A stretch of 64,000 nucleotides of DNA from Piromyces finnis (Eukaryota; Neocallimastigomycota; Neocallimastigomycetes; Neocallimastigales; Neocallimastigaceae): NCBI GenBank assembly GCA_002104945.1, contig MCFH01000046.1, positions 372,001 through 436,000 of the forward strand, read 5' to 3'. Numbering within the stretch: position 1 is the stretch's first letter; each line of letters starts with the position of its first letter. A program made the translations under genes and the position numbers. The notes beneath the pieces are model-generated. The model was not told the DNA's origin and made no database searches. It saw nothing but the letters and a program-made list of their open reading frames with translations. This document shows positions 14,246-30,089 of this stretch, in pieces.

Positions 14246-16489
14246 TTTTGTGAATTATTTATTTTTAGATATTATTTAATATTTATTTCTAGTTCCCTAT
14301 GTTATTATTTAGTTAGATTTAATAGATATTTTATTTAATTATAAAGTTGATAACATTTTTTTTGTGTTGCTTTTCTTCTTTCTTTATTTTTTTTTTAATA
14401 TAAATAAAACGACAATACAATAATTTATAAATTTTAAATTAGATTATTTATATATTCTATTGATTTGAATATATATGTTTTCTTATATTTACAACAACAT
14501 ATATATATTTAAAATGAATTTGATAGTATTTTACAAATTTTAAATTAAGTATATACAATCTATCTTAATATTTAATATTTTATTATATTATTAATCATAA
14601 TAATGTTGCTTATTTTATGTTCTATTTATTTGTATAAAGATTTCTTCAATTATTTTTAAAAGTGTAATGAATACAATATTTGGAATATAAAGGATGTAAT
14701 TATGTTAATATTTATAATAAAAATAAGTTTTAAATGACTGAAACTAATAATATTGAAAAAAAAAATAATTCTAATAATTTCTAATAATAATAATAATACT
14801 ACTAAAAAAATAATAATAAAGAAAAAAAAAGATATAAAAAAAAAAGAAGTATTTTAGAAGAAAAAAAAAATTAAAATATAAAATATTAATAATTATAGTT
14901 TAGAAATTAATATATTTGCTAAATTACTTTTATATTAATTATTTATATTATTAAATGAAAAAGGATAATTTTGGATAAAATTATTATTTAATTGTTTCAA
15001 AGTTTTCATGGTAATATAATTGAACAATTCAAATAAACATCCTTTTAATATATTATAATATATAGAAACTTAAATTTTATTGGAAAATATCATATTACTA
15101 CAATAAAATGTAATATATTATTTATTTCTTGTGAAAGGTAGAAATTTTTTATATTCACTTTTTAAACCCATTATACATTTATATTTATGTACATTTATAT
15201 AATATTATATCATCATCATCATTAATAATTATATTATATTATAATTATATTTTATAAATGTATTTGATTATACAACTGATTTTAGTCTTATATCTAACTA
15301 ATTAATTGTAATTAATATTATTTTTTTTATTAAAGTATTTATTTTTAAGTTATTAAATAAATTATTATAATTAATCATTTCAAAATATATATTCATTTCT
15401 CTATTAATAAAGATAATAATCAGATGCTTTATTTTTAGTAACTTATAAATATTATGTTAGATGTCATTTATGGGTATAATATTTTCTCAAAAAACTATAT
15501 ATATATACTTTATACACAATACTATTAAATTAATATATAATCATCTCATATGAATATTGCTTTTAATATATTAAAATAACTAAACAATTTAAATACAATA
15601 AATTATTTAATATATTATATAAGAATTTAATAATTATATTTCTTATTCTTTTTTTTATTATATATTTAAAGTTTTGTGCAACAATATTATCCCAATATAT
15701 TTTTTTTTGATATTAAATTTAATATTAAATAGAGTTTTGACATTTTTGCGGTAAATTATAATTATCAAAAAAAGTCCCGTACTGATATAATTTAGTTTTA
15801 CTTCCTTTTTTAGGGAGAAGTTTAATGTTAATAATCAGTTATTTGACTATTAATAAAACGATGAATTAAATATATGAGATAAAATATTATTTATCTATAT
15901 TATAATATTTATATCTATAAAATATGTTTATACTTGGTGTTAATTGTTAATTAATACTAGAATATAAAATTATGATTAAATATTTATTAAATTGTAATTC
16001 CATAATAAAATATAAAAAACCTAAAAATTTATTATAGGAAATTAAATAAATTTATGTTTTTTAATTTAATTTTATTTTAAGAATTTTAATTATTTTTAAT
16101 TAAATTTAATCACGTTGTATTATGTATATTTTAATTTATTTTATGTATTATATACTTTTTCTTTAATAATTTTTATTAATAATTAAAGTTTTTACTTTGT
16201 ATTTCCTATTTCCTATAACAATACACCTTGAAAAAAAGACTGTATATATAAAACTTATTTTATAACTATTATTATAAAAAATATTTTTAAATAAAAGTTG
16301 CATAAAAAAGTTATAAGATAAATTTATATGCAAACAAATGGCTATGATATTATACAATCTTTTTTATAATTATTTTATTAACAATATAATAAAATGTATT
16401 TAATAGTTGAACCAAAAAAAAAAAAAATAATATAACAGCAAATTTAATGAACTATTAAATTGAAATAAATAAATAAATAAACAAATTAA

Positions 16490-16558
<69 letters not shown>

Positions 16559-17114
16559 AATTAATAATATTTTTATTAATATTTATAAAAAAATTTTAAT
16601 TCTGGTTAAAATCATTAATTTATCATGAAAGAATAATTTATGGTTTAAAGTATTTATAAAATAGAATGTTAGAATATATACATATTTAATAAAGTTATAA
16701 TTTAATTCTTATTTAGATTTTTAATTTTCTTTTATGTTTATTTTACATTTTAAAATTTTCAAAACTTATTTTGGTTTGTATTTATACTATTATAAATAAT
16801 ATTTTCTTTTTTATTACATTTATTTGTATACTTTTTTTATACCATTTTTTTGTTCATTTATTTTGTTTTTGTTTGATAAATAAAATATAATAGTAACATT
16901 TTAATAATAGTTGCTTGTATGTTTTATGATTTGTTCAGATATTTTGAAACTTTGCTAAAAAAAAAAAGAAAGATTCTATATAAATTATATATAATGTGAT
17001 AATGTTTGTTTTTTGGTAATTCTTGTAATTGAAAAGACTTTTTTTTTTTCAAGTATCATTTAATAAATCAAATTAATATTAAATAATTTTTTATACAATA
17101 CAATTTTTTTATAT
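14246..17114. other. Non-coding AT-rich intergenic region
   Basis: Promoter side of the SH3 gene and 3' flank of the phosducin-like gene. It holds many A/T homopolymers and a long AAAT array (16463-16555). A 17-codon open stretch starting at about 14733 is too short and low-complexity to call. No RNA gene is recognised. Confidence 0.6.
16463..16555. repeat. (AAAT)n microsatellite
   Basis: More than 20 AAAT/ATAA units with a few substitutions at the left end, about 560 bases beyond the phosducin-like stop codon. Confidence 0.95.
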
Positions 17115-17928
17115 TTAATAATCATCACTATCATAATCACTTTCGCTGCTGCTATTATCCTTTTTATCAAATACTTCATCCTTTTCAATTTTAATGACAT
17201 CTAATGAGTGCAAATATAATGCAATTGTTTTAAAGTCAGTACCCTTAAAAGCAATTAATTGATCTTTTAATTGTCCTTCTTGATAAATTAATAAGGTTGG
17301 GAAGTTACGGTCTGGGTAGGCTCTCATATCGTATTTAACAAATTTGGTAGCTTTGAATCTTTCAGCTAGCTTTTTCATATGTTCAGTTACAATACGACAT
17401 TGTGGAACAGAATCACGACACATGTAAACAACAACAGCGCATTCCTTACTGGCTTCAGTAACTTCTCTAACAAAATTAGTTTCATCAATAGTAATTAAAC
17501 TACCATATTTTTCTTTACGAGCTAAGGCTTGCATTTCTGCAATACGTTTTTGACGATATTGTTCAAGAACTCTTCTGTCATCATCTTCTAATAATTCATC
17601 TAATTCATCAAGAGTGCTTTGTTCGAGAATCTCTTCTCTTGTTGGTAACAAGTCATTTGGATCAATTTCTTCTGGCTTTGGTTCTTTTGGTGGAAGGACA
17701 CCCTTTTATATTATTATAATATTATATTTTATAATTAGTTATCATATAATTATTTTTAAATTAATATAGTTATATATACACATTTTCATATTTATTAAAT
17801 AATTTATTTTCACAAACTTCATTAAAATTTTTATTTATTTTATATAATACAACTATTATACATCAATTAGTATATCATCCATTTATATTTTAAAATTTCA
17901 ATTATTTTTCAATATATTCAATAAAAAC

Positions 17929-17959
<31 letters not shown>

Positions 17960-18420
17960 GAATTATCTATAATATACATAACGTATAATATTAATATAAA
18001 AGAAATAGGGATAGTTATTAATGATATATAAATCAAATTTAATTTCAATTTGTGTATTTTAAATTATTATAATTATAGAATCTAAATTTTAACAAATATT
18101 ATTTTAATTTACAAACAAACAATCAAAATGAAATTGACTTATAAGTGAAATCTCCATAATTTTTATTTCTATTATAAATTACTTTATTAAGTATTAGTTG
18201 AAACTAAGACTATTAATATTAAAATTTGAATTTTCGTTAATTAGAAAAATTGTGAATATAAATTATAAATTTTACTATAATAATGACAATAATAAAAAGT
18301 AAAAAATAAAAGAACTATATTTTTTTATTTAAAACATTTTTAATATATAACATTATTTATTATTATTACATGTGCTCTAAGAATATCATTCCATTCAGTG
18401 TCTTCGTTTGGATTTATCAT
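17115..18420 (-). CDS. PLP2: Phosducin-like protein, PhLP2/PDCL3 type
   Basis: Thioredoxin-fold co-chaperone family that works with the CCT/TRiC chaperonin in folding actin, tubulin and other clients. Two exons, 18420-18370 and 17702-17115, giving 212 residues. The tiny first exon encodes MINPNEDTEWNDILRAH and joins GVLPPKEP, matching the conserved N terminus of PhLP2 proteins (DTEWNDILR..GILPPKE). An acidic helical region follows (EEILEQSTLDELDELLEDDD), then EQYRQKRIAEMQ and the thioredoxin-like domain from about residue 70, including the family-typical YPDRNFPTLLIYQEG. The C terminus is acidic Ser/Asp-rich (SSSESDYDSDDY). The intron (17703-18369) is long for this window at 667 bases. The start is fixed by the exon 1 match to the family. 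Confidence 0.9.
17703..18369 (-). other. Long first intron of the phosducin-like gene
   Basis: 667 bases, almost entirely A and T, with a T-run at about 17931-17959. Donor is GTAATA after exon 1, acceptor TAAAAG before GGTGTCC. I see nothing else in it. Confidence 0.75.
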
Positions 18421-18997
18421 CTTTATTAAATATTATGTATAGAAGATTAAAAAAAAAAAAAAGATATAGATATAAAAATTTAATTGATTTTAATTTTTTT
18501 AAATTAAATTTTTTTCATTATTTTTAATTGTTAAATGTTTATTTTTTTATTTTATTTTTTAAACAAATATTTGATTTTAATAAATGTTATTGTAAAATTA
18601 AAAAATAACAATAATATCATAGTATAGTATAACTATTAAAATATATTATATGGAAATCATTTTAACGAATTTATCATTAAGTTTATAATATTAATAAAAA
18701 TTATAAAAGTTATTTATTTAAAAATAAAAGTTGGCAATTAGAAATTAAATACTATATAAAAATAAAAGAACAAGTTTTATTTGGTATTATATCCATTAAA
18801 AATTAGTTAACAATATGAATATTTGCTATTTATTTTTATACATATATGGTCATTTTATTTTTAAATGTATTTAAAGGAAAAGAAAAAGTGTTAGATCTTA
18901 TTGATAATAAATTATTTTTATATAGGTATATTTTTTTCTAAACTAGATATTATAGATATTTTAATCGTAAAAAAAGAATAGAAATTAGAATAGATAG

Positions 18998-19030
<33 letters not shown>

Positions 19031-19040
19031 AACTTTAAAT
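18421..19040. other. Intergenic region between kinase and phosducin-like genes
   Basis: About 620 bases of AT-rich sequence: promoter of the phosducin-like gene and 3' flank of the kinase gene, ending in a long T-run (about 19001-19023). No other feature is recognised. Confidence 0.6.
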
Positions 19041-20413
19041 TTATTCATTCAATTTTTCATAAATTTTTTTTTTGGATAATGAGAAACTTTTGTAGTCAAT
19101 AGATTGCGATGATTGATGGGTGGATGGTTTTATTCCACTTGATGATGGAATTGTAGTGTTTGACTTTCTTCTAGTACTTGATGTACCATTTAGTGGATTA
19201 TTGAGTTCAGGATTATCTTCATTCATATAAGCCATTGCTGATAATTTTTCTTTTATATTATTTGTTCCTGATGGTGTGACAATAGAGTTGGAATAAGCAG
19301 AATTAACAACATAAGCTTTAATTTTTGCATTATTATTTACTAAGCGATTTTCATTCAATTTTTTGTCCAGTGATGCCATAGCCCCTGATTGTCGTAGTTG
19401 ACCTAATGGTGTTCCCATTGAAGAAGCAGGTGGGTTATTTAGTGGAGGAATACAATTAGATGCATGAGCTTTTGAAGTTGCAGAAGAAGGTGGGGTTTGA
19501 AATACATTATCGGTATTTGATGAAAGATTTTCAGTTATACTACCACCCCACCGTTTAGCAGTATTACTAGATTTTGTTATGGTTGGTTTATTGGAGGAGA
19601 CTATTGATATATTATTAGATATTGGTATAAGAGATATTGATGTACTAGGATTATTAATATACTGTGAAGAATCATTTAGATTTATACATGCTGAATATAT
19701 TTCATCTTCTGCATGGAAATTAGTATTATTTGCCATTTTATTTAGATCCTTATAATTATTCATGAAACTTGGTGATGGTGATTTATTCGTTGTGCTTACT
19801 GTTCTATTTTCCTGTTTACTTGATGGTTTACTGGTTGGAATATTAGATTTTCCGTTTTGAATTGAAGATTTTCTTATTTTACTAATACTGTATGTTGAAT
19901 TTGGTATTGGTGCTAATTTATTATATTAATAATTATATTAAATATATTATCATTTAGTAAAAGTTAATTTTGAATGATTTATGAAATACAAAAAAAAAAA
20001 AAAAAAATATCAATAATAAAAGTAATATCAATATGAAAATATTAATAAATGAAATAAATATTAATGATTAATGTATGTAATTATTCATACATTCAGGCTT
20101 TTTATCTTTTATATATTGATTTCGTGAGATACTATTTCCATTGTTATTTAATGATTCCTTATATTTTGATGTATTATATGGAATTTCTGAGTCACTACTA
20201 TCTATTTCTTTTCCCTTTTTTCCTTTAACTTTTATACTATTTTCTGAATAATTTATATCATCCATTCTACTTGAAGTTTCATTTGAAAATTTTTCATCCC
20301 TAATCTTTTAACATATATAAATTATATATATTATTAATAATATTTTTTTTTTAAAAAGTTGATATTAAAATTTATAAATAGTGTTATTATTTTTTAATTA
20401 TATGCAAAAATTA

Positions 20414-20507
<94 letters not shown>

Positions 20508-23214
20508 GTCCGTTTAATTATTTTAATTATCAAACATACTCTTTTATTTTCATTTAAAGTTTCATCTGAATTTATGGCACTTTCTTCATTATTTAATGTA
20601 TCATTTTGACTACTTTGTAAGTTTCGATAATTATCACTTTCAGCTGATCGAATATCTCTTTCAGCTGATCTTAAATTTCTTCTTTCCGTATTAATTTTCA
20701 TATTAGTATAGGTACTATTATTAATATTTTGATTACTATTTTTTTCTTTGTTGGATTTCCTTTCTGAGACCCCAGCTGAGTTGGACTTTTCTCTGGCAGA
20801 ATGTGTTCTTTCTCTTTCAGAATTTGATATTTCTCTCGTTGAATTTCTTGTTGAATTAGATTTTTCTTTAATTGAATTTCTATCTGAATTTGTTCTTTCC
20901 CTTGTTGAGTTTCTTGTCGAATTAGTTTTTTCTCTGTTTGAATTAACATTTTCTTTTTCTCTTGCTGATTGTGTTTTTTCTCTTGTTGAATTTCTCGTTG
21001 AGTTTCTTGTTGAATTTCTCGTTGAGTTTCTTGTTGAATTTCTTGTTGAATTTCTTGAACTTACTGAATTAACTGAATTCCTAGTATTACTTTCTTTTTC
21101 ACGTTGTTTAGCTTCCAATAATTCTTTGTTCTTTTCATGTCTTCTTTTACTTTCTTTATTTCTATCTACTAATTCCTTTACCATATAATACAATGAGAAT
21201 TCTGGTGAACGAACATCATTTAAAATTCTCTTTGGTAATTCATTAATATTAAAACCCATTCTAGCTGTTCTTTCTAAAATTTCTTTATCTAAATTTATAA
21301 GGGGTGGTCTATCTTGTAAATAATTTGGAGGTGGTGAGTTGTATTCTGATATTGTCCATGGATGATGTCTAATTTCTTCTATTGTTAATCTTTTTTTCGG
21401 ATCTAATTCTAACATCCCTTTAATTAATGATTTTGCCTCTGAATATAAATTAAATTTAAATGTATAATTATCATAATTTTTTTTTTTTAATTTTTTTTTA
21501 TTAGAAAATGAAATAAAGTTAGATGTTAAAATTTATATATATTAATATATTTTTAATTTTATGGCTTAATATATATATATAAATATTTAAATGAAAATGA
21601 TGAAATATATACCTAAGGGAATATAGTTTGAATCTCCATATTCTGCATGTAAAATCTTTCTTTGAGTTTCTGCTGGATCCTTTGCAGCAAATGGTAATGC
21701 ACCAACAAAAAAAACATATAAACAAACACCTTTTTTTTTTTTTTTTTTAATTTTTAATATTTATTTTTCATTAGAGTATTAGTAATAATTAGTAAATTGT
21801 ATTAGTTTGGTAATATTCAATTAAAATATTATTCATTATATATATACCTAAACTCCATATATCAACTTAGTAATTAATTTATTAATATAATAAATAAAAT
21901 AGTATTAATTAGTAAATTAAAATACAATTTTATATTTTTATCCTTAATCAAAACTAAATTTACCTTCGGGACCAACATATTTCCTACTACCAACCATTTC
22001 CGGGGCAACATACATTGGTGAACCACAAAAAGTATTCAACTATTAAATATATATAATATTAGTTTTAGAGAAAAACTAAATTATGGAATAAAATTATATT
22101 ATATATTCATTTTTTTTATTATCATACCTTATTTTCATAATCAAAAAAATTTACAAAACCAAAATCAGCCAATTTTAAATTTCCATGTGAGTCAATCAGA
22201 AGATTTTCAGGTTTTAAATCTATATATATATATATATACATATATTTTTTTTTAAAAAAATATTAAAATTAATCTATGTTAATATTCAATTATATATTTT
22301 TATAATGAAAAACATATTATCATATTATATTAGGTAAACTAATTTTTTGACGAAATATTTATGAATATACCTCTATGAATTAAACAACTATTATGTAAAT
22401 ATGACAGTGCTGATACAATTTGTCTAAAATATTTTCTGGCCAATTTTTCTTTAAATCTTTTCTTTGTAATAATATAGTCGAAAAGTTCTCCTATTAATTG
22501 TAAATTTTTTTTAATAATTAAAGATTAATAAATTATTATTTTTTTTTTTTTATAAATTGGATCCTTTAAGAATTAGAGTTTAATAATTATTTATATATAT
22601 TTTTTTACCTCCTTCGACATATTCTAGTACTAATATAATCTCATCTACCAATTCACCAACTTCATAAAGTTTGACAATATGTGGATGTTGTATTAATTTT
22701 AAGAATCGAATCTAAAATATTATAGTTTTGAAAATTATAATAGATTATAATAATATAATTATTATTAGAAAATTATAATCCAAGTAATATTTTTTTTTAT
22801 GAAATAATAAATATATTTGAATGTTGCTATTAATATTACTTCTCTTTTTAATCTTTTAACATGCGATACTGTTTGTAATTTTGTTTTTGGAATAACTTTT
22901 AATGCAACCTTTTTTTTTTTTAAAAAAAAAAAAAAAAACGTAAGATCAGTAAGTGATATAATTAATAGTAAGAGTTGAATAATTATATTTTTTTTAATAT
23001 AATATTGATATTGTGAATATTTTATTTATTGTTTTATTACTTTTTGACCATTAATAATATTTGTAGCTAATTTAACCTTGGCATAACTCCCTTCTCCAAT
23101 AACCATTTCAACCTTGTATTTTTTGAAAAGAATTACATGATGATCTTGTTTATTATTATTATTATTATTAGTGTTGTTATTATTATGTTGAACAGATTTA
23201 ACTTGAGTACTCAT
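19041..23214 (-). CDS. AMPK/MARK-related serine/threonine protein kinase
   Basis: CAMK-group kinase of the SNF1/MARK-like branch. Eleven exons in transcript order: 23214-23041, 22908-22840, 22711-22609, 22490-22371, 22219-22128, 22039-21964, 21867-21850, 21729-21613, 21438-20540, 20304-20091, 19912-19041. They total 2754 bases, 917 residues. The catalytic domain spans about residues 33-284: glycine loop GEGSYAKV (40-47), VALK lysine 62, HRDLKPEN (154-161), DFG (174-176), activation loop [14 protein letters not shown] (187-200), then [20 protein letters not shown]. All key catalytic residues are present. A UBA-like segment ([20 protein letters not shown], from about 307) follows, as in AMPK-related kinases. 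Then come an RNST/TRNS repeat tract (about 375-470) and a long Ser/Asn-rich tail. Exon 7 is only 18 bases. Threonine 189 sits at the usual activating T-loop position. The exact orthologue among fungal kinases is not settled. Confidence 0.88.
20415..20506. repeat. (ATT)n microsatellite inside a kinase intron
   Basis: About 30 ATT units with a single interruption, inside the 20305-20539 intron of the kinase gene. It reads as AAT in the transcript. Confidence 0.95.
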
Positions 23215-26037
<2,823 letters not shown>

Positions 26038-26851
26038 ATGAAATCATTCTTATTTTCAACGGTATTTTTATTATCTACTATTGCTAAAGTTTATAGTATT
26101 GGATACACTTGTAAAAAACATGTTGTTATTTCTGAAGGTGATGAATGTACCGATATTTTTGGATATGATTCCAAAAAAGATTATTTTGTTAAATACGATC
26201 AATTAATGCTCTATAATCCAAGTATGCAATCATAAATATGTTTATGTAAATTGAAGAAGTAAAAAAAAAATTAAATTAATATAACTAATTTTTTCCAAAT
26301 ATGTAAATAGATGTTGATTGTGATGCATTATTTGAAAGAGAAATGATATGTGTTGAAGTTGATGAAAAGAAAAGTCCTAAAATGCTATCCTATACTCTTC
26401 AACCAAATGATACTTGGGATTCTGTTGCTAAAAAGTTACATTCTTCAAAGCAAGCTCTTTATCACACAAATTTAAGTAAGTATTTTTAATAGAATAAATT
26501 AATTTTTAAATATTTTATTTAAAATATTAAAATTATTATAAAATTATAGATGTCTTTAGATACTTTGAAGATAATATTGAAGATTATATAAAATATGAAA
26601 GAATAATAGATTACCGTGAGGATGGTCGTTATAACCCAACTTTTGATGAGAGTGTTAAAATTGATATTAAAACCGGAAAGCCAATTAAAAGTGGAAAATC
26701 AAAAGATAAAATTACCAAAACTACAACTAAAACCAAAACTACAACCAAAACCACAACTAAAGCAAAAACCACAACTAAAGCTAAAACTACAACAAAAGCT
26801 AAAACCACAACCAAAAATACAAAAACCAATAAGAAGACTACTAAAAAATAA
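26038..26851 (+). CDS. Secreted LysM-like protein with Thr/Lys-rich tail
   Basis: Three exons, 26038-26221, 26311-26475, 26550-26851; 216 residues. Signal peptide at residues 1-20 (KSFLFSTVFLLSTIAKVYS). Two LysM-like repeats follow. The first has YTCKKHVVISEGDECTDI, then LMLYNPNVDCDALFE and MICVEV, matching the GDTC...NPxVDC..L..G..VCV pattern of fungal LysM modules. The second is YTLQPNDTWDSVAKKLHSS. A linker DYREDGRYNPTFDE is shared with the neighbouring paralogue at 29257. The last 50 or so residues are repeated TTTK/AKTTTK units, a likely O-mannosylation target or wall-binding tail (inference). LysM modules of this kind usually bind chitin or related glycans, but carbohydrate binding is not shown here. 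The start is the first ATG, directly before the signal peptide. Confidence 0.75.
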
Positions 26852-29256
26852 ATTTTAAAAAAAAATAAAAATTAAAAACATAATAAAATGTAAAAAAAAT
26901 GTAATTTATTAATGTTAAATATAAATAAAAGAAAGAGAAAAAATTGTAAAATCATGAGAAATTAAAGCATATTGTAAACAAACATTTATATAAAATATTT
27001 ATAATAAACTGTTTTTATACTTTTTTATAATTATTGAATCTTTCTGAAAGATAATTTTTAGTAATAACAAAATTACTTATAAATTCTTTATCAGTAACAA
27101 ATTATAACAAATAGCTTCAATATTTATTGTTTATTAATTAATTAAAATAATAAAAATAGCATAGTATGATTTATTATTTATTATACATTGATTTACTATA
27201 TAAATAATTTTATTATAAAAAAAAAACAATAAATCATGAACTATTAAAAATAATTAAATTTATTTTTATCCGAAAAAGTATTAAAATAAATGAATGTTCA
27301 CTCTTTTTTTTAATATTAAAAATATATATAAAAATTAAATTTTATATTAAAAAATAATTTAATGTAATGTAGTTTCATAAAAATCCACAAAATTTTAAAA
27401 GTGATTTAAAAAGGAAAGTTTATTTTATAATAAACTTTAATTATTATAAAATATTAATGTTTAAGTTTTTTTTTTTGTTTCACCATACTATTAGTAATAC
27501 TGATTAGTAATTCTTTTATTTTCAATTTTATTAGTAATATTTAATATATATAACATCTTTCAACTAAAAAAAATTATAAAATTATGTTATAATAGTATAT
27601 TCATTATTTTATAAAGTTATGAATATTAGATAGAATAGTATAATTAATAATTAGAAATGACATTTTTTTTTAAATAAGATAGTATAATTAATAAGTTTAA
27701 AATTTTTTCTTTTTATAATAAGAATATAGGAATATATATATTTTTGAAATAATAAACACTATTTTTTCCTGTTTTTTTTTTTTATGTATGAAGGTTAATT
27801 AAATGTTTTTTTAAATTCCAACCTATTATTATAGCATTAACCTATCAAATTGTATTATGCTATTATTTAATAAATAGTATAAAGAAAATTTTAATTTTTA
27901 GCTTGGTTCTTTTATTATTTTAATTATTTAATCTTTATTGTGAAAACGAGAGTTTTGCTTTTTTTTTTTGTTAGAATATGTGAAACGTTATGTCACATGT
28001 ATTCAAATGTATTGAAATGTATTAAAACGTATTTATATATATATTGTATTTGATTATATATTTAAGCCACAATGTAAATGTATAAATACATGTAGTTTGA
28101 GAAGAATGTAACGTAAGTAGTTCTTTATCATAAAATATATTAATAAAGTTGACATAATTATAAATCTAAATTAAACAACTCTTAATATTTTTTATTGCGT
28201 AAAATAACAAAACTCAATAAATATAATATTAATTTATTTTTAATTATATTAAAAATTTTGGGATTTATATTAATTTTTTTTAAAAAAATAAACCAATAAA
28301 ATTGATGAGTAAATAAATATTAATAAGGATAAACTTTAAAATTAAATTACACAAAAAAAAATTTTAGAAATATCTTAACAATGAATAAAAAAAATAAATA
28401 ATAAAATTAATCACCGCAATACATAATAATATATTGTAATATATTGTATTATTACAATAATTAACAATATACATTTTAATCTATCGTTGGTGAATAATAT
28501 ATTGCATTAATTAAGATAATATAATGATATATAATGATATAATGGTAGAATCAATAAAATAAGCTTAATCCTAATAAACTTTTATCACAAAAATTATGCT
28601 AATATTTTAATTTCGCTTGTGATATTGTATGAATGCAAGGGTATATATTGAATGAAACTATAATTATATTTAAATCCTCATCCTTTTTTTTTATATAAGA
28701 ATTAAATGAAACTGATACTCATAATTATTTGTTAATATTTTTTTTCAGTATTATAAATTTAAAACTATTAGTCTAAGTAGTTATAAAAATATATTGCATT
28801 ATTTCATATAATATTTAATATTTAACAATTAACAATTATTAGATATAGAAAAAAACATAATACCTCTTTGTTTCTAAATTGTAAAACAACCTAATTAAAT
28901 ATATTTTTTTTAAATTTTAATATTCATAGTTTTTAAAATATATTAATATTAATTTGTTTCGTCCTATATTAAATTGTGTAACTTTAAATAGTTTTTTTTA
29001 ATTAATTTACGAGAATCAATAAAATTTTATATTATATTTTTAAATAAAGAGTGTCTCATAAAATAGAATAAAAAAGTCTAATGATATATAAATTTACATA
29101 ATAATAAAAGTTTCAATTATATATAAAAATACTAATATTTTCTCAATTTTTTTTTTTTTTAAAATTTTAACATTTTAATTTTTATTATTTTTTTTTTTTG
29201 AATAAAAATATTAAAAAAAAAAGTGCTTAAAATATTTACAAAATAAATATATCATC
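26852..29256. other. Intergenic region between the LysM genes
   Basis: 2.4 kb of AT-rich sequence with no coding stretch and no third LysM copy or remnant that I can see. It contains a short 10-base periodic motif cluster (27996-28034), an AT palindromic patch near 28425-28450 and the promoter of the second LysM gene. Confidence 0.6.
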
Positions 29257-29928
29257 ATGCGTTTCTTATTTAGTATTCAATTATTAATTACATTATTTGG
29301 TTTTATCCAAGTCCATAGTTTAGGATATCATTGTAAAAAATATATTGTAATAAAACATGGTGATAGATGTAAACACATGACTTCTGGATTTTCATTTGAT
29401 AAAGATTACTATATTACTAGAGATTCTTTATTAAGAATAAATCCAAGTAAGTTTTTTTTTTTTTTTTTTAATTTTATAAAGGAAAAAAGTAGTTAGTTTT
29501 AAGAAAGATAAAATAAGTAATAATGAATCCTATAATTATTATATTTATTATAGGTATGGATTGTGATAATTTAAGAAGTGGTAATAGAGTATGCGTTGAG
29601 GCTTCAGAAGATTATGATGAAATTGATAATGATTTTGAGGAAACAACAGTAATTGAAAATTCTTGTGCTAAACTTGCTAAAAGATTAAACACTACAATTT
29701 CTATAATTGAAAATACCAATAATGGTATGTATAGTATTGTATAAATTATTTATTTTCCAATTGAAGAATGAATATTAAATTCATTGTTTGTATATAATAT
29801 TTATAAATATAGTAAAAATAAATTGTAAAAAATTAAGCGAATACTCTAATATGTTAGTTTATTATCGTAAAGATGGAAATTACGACGTAATTTATGATAA
29901 AAAGTCTAAAAAGGTCAACATTTTATAA
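29257..29928 (+). CDS. Secreted LysM-like protein, paralogue of the 26038 gene
   Basis: Three exons, 29257-29446, 29554-29724, 29813-29928; 158 residues. Signal peptide RFLFSIQLLITLFGFIQVHS, then LysM repeat 1 (YHCKKYIVIKHGDRCKHM, LLRINPSMDCDNLRSGN, RVCVEA) and a divergent repeat 2 (TVIENSCAKLAKRLNTTI, NTNNVKINCKKL). It ends with YYRKDGNYDVIYDKKSKK, aligning with the linker of the first paralogue, and lacks that protein's Thr/Lys tail. Intron positions and phases match those of the first gene. An acidic linker (EDYDEIDNDFEE) separates the repeats. The first donor GTAAG is followed directly by a T-run. Confidence 0.75.
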
Positions 29929-30089
29929 GAAACAGGAAATATTAATTAAAAAGAATTGGAATCACAATTTAACATAGGAATATATTTTTATTTTTTTTAT
30001 TTTATAATTTTGCTTTATCATAATATTATATCATTTTAATTGTAATTGTAGATATATATCATTAGTTAAAATTTTCTACTTATAATTAA

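Noticed and set aside
14733-14783. 17-codon open stretch starting MTETNNIEKK
   Set aside because: Very short, low-complexity, and no plausible downstream exon.
20748-21188. Open frame on the plus strand rich in LVEFLVE repeats
   Set aside because: It is the exact antisense of the RNST/TRNS coding repeat of the kinase. The repeat structure keeps stops out of the opposite frame; there is no independent start context or family match.
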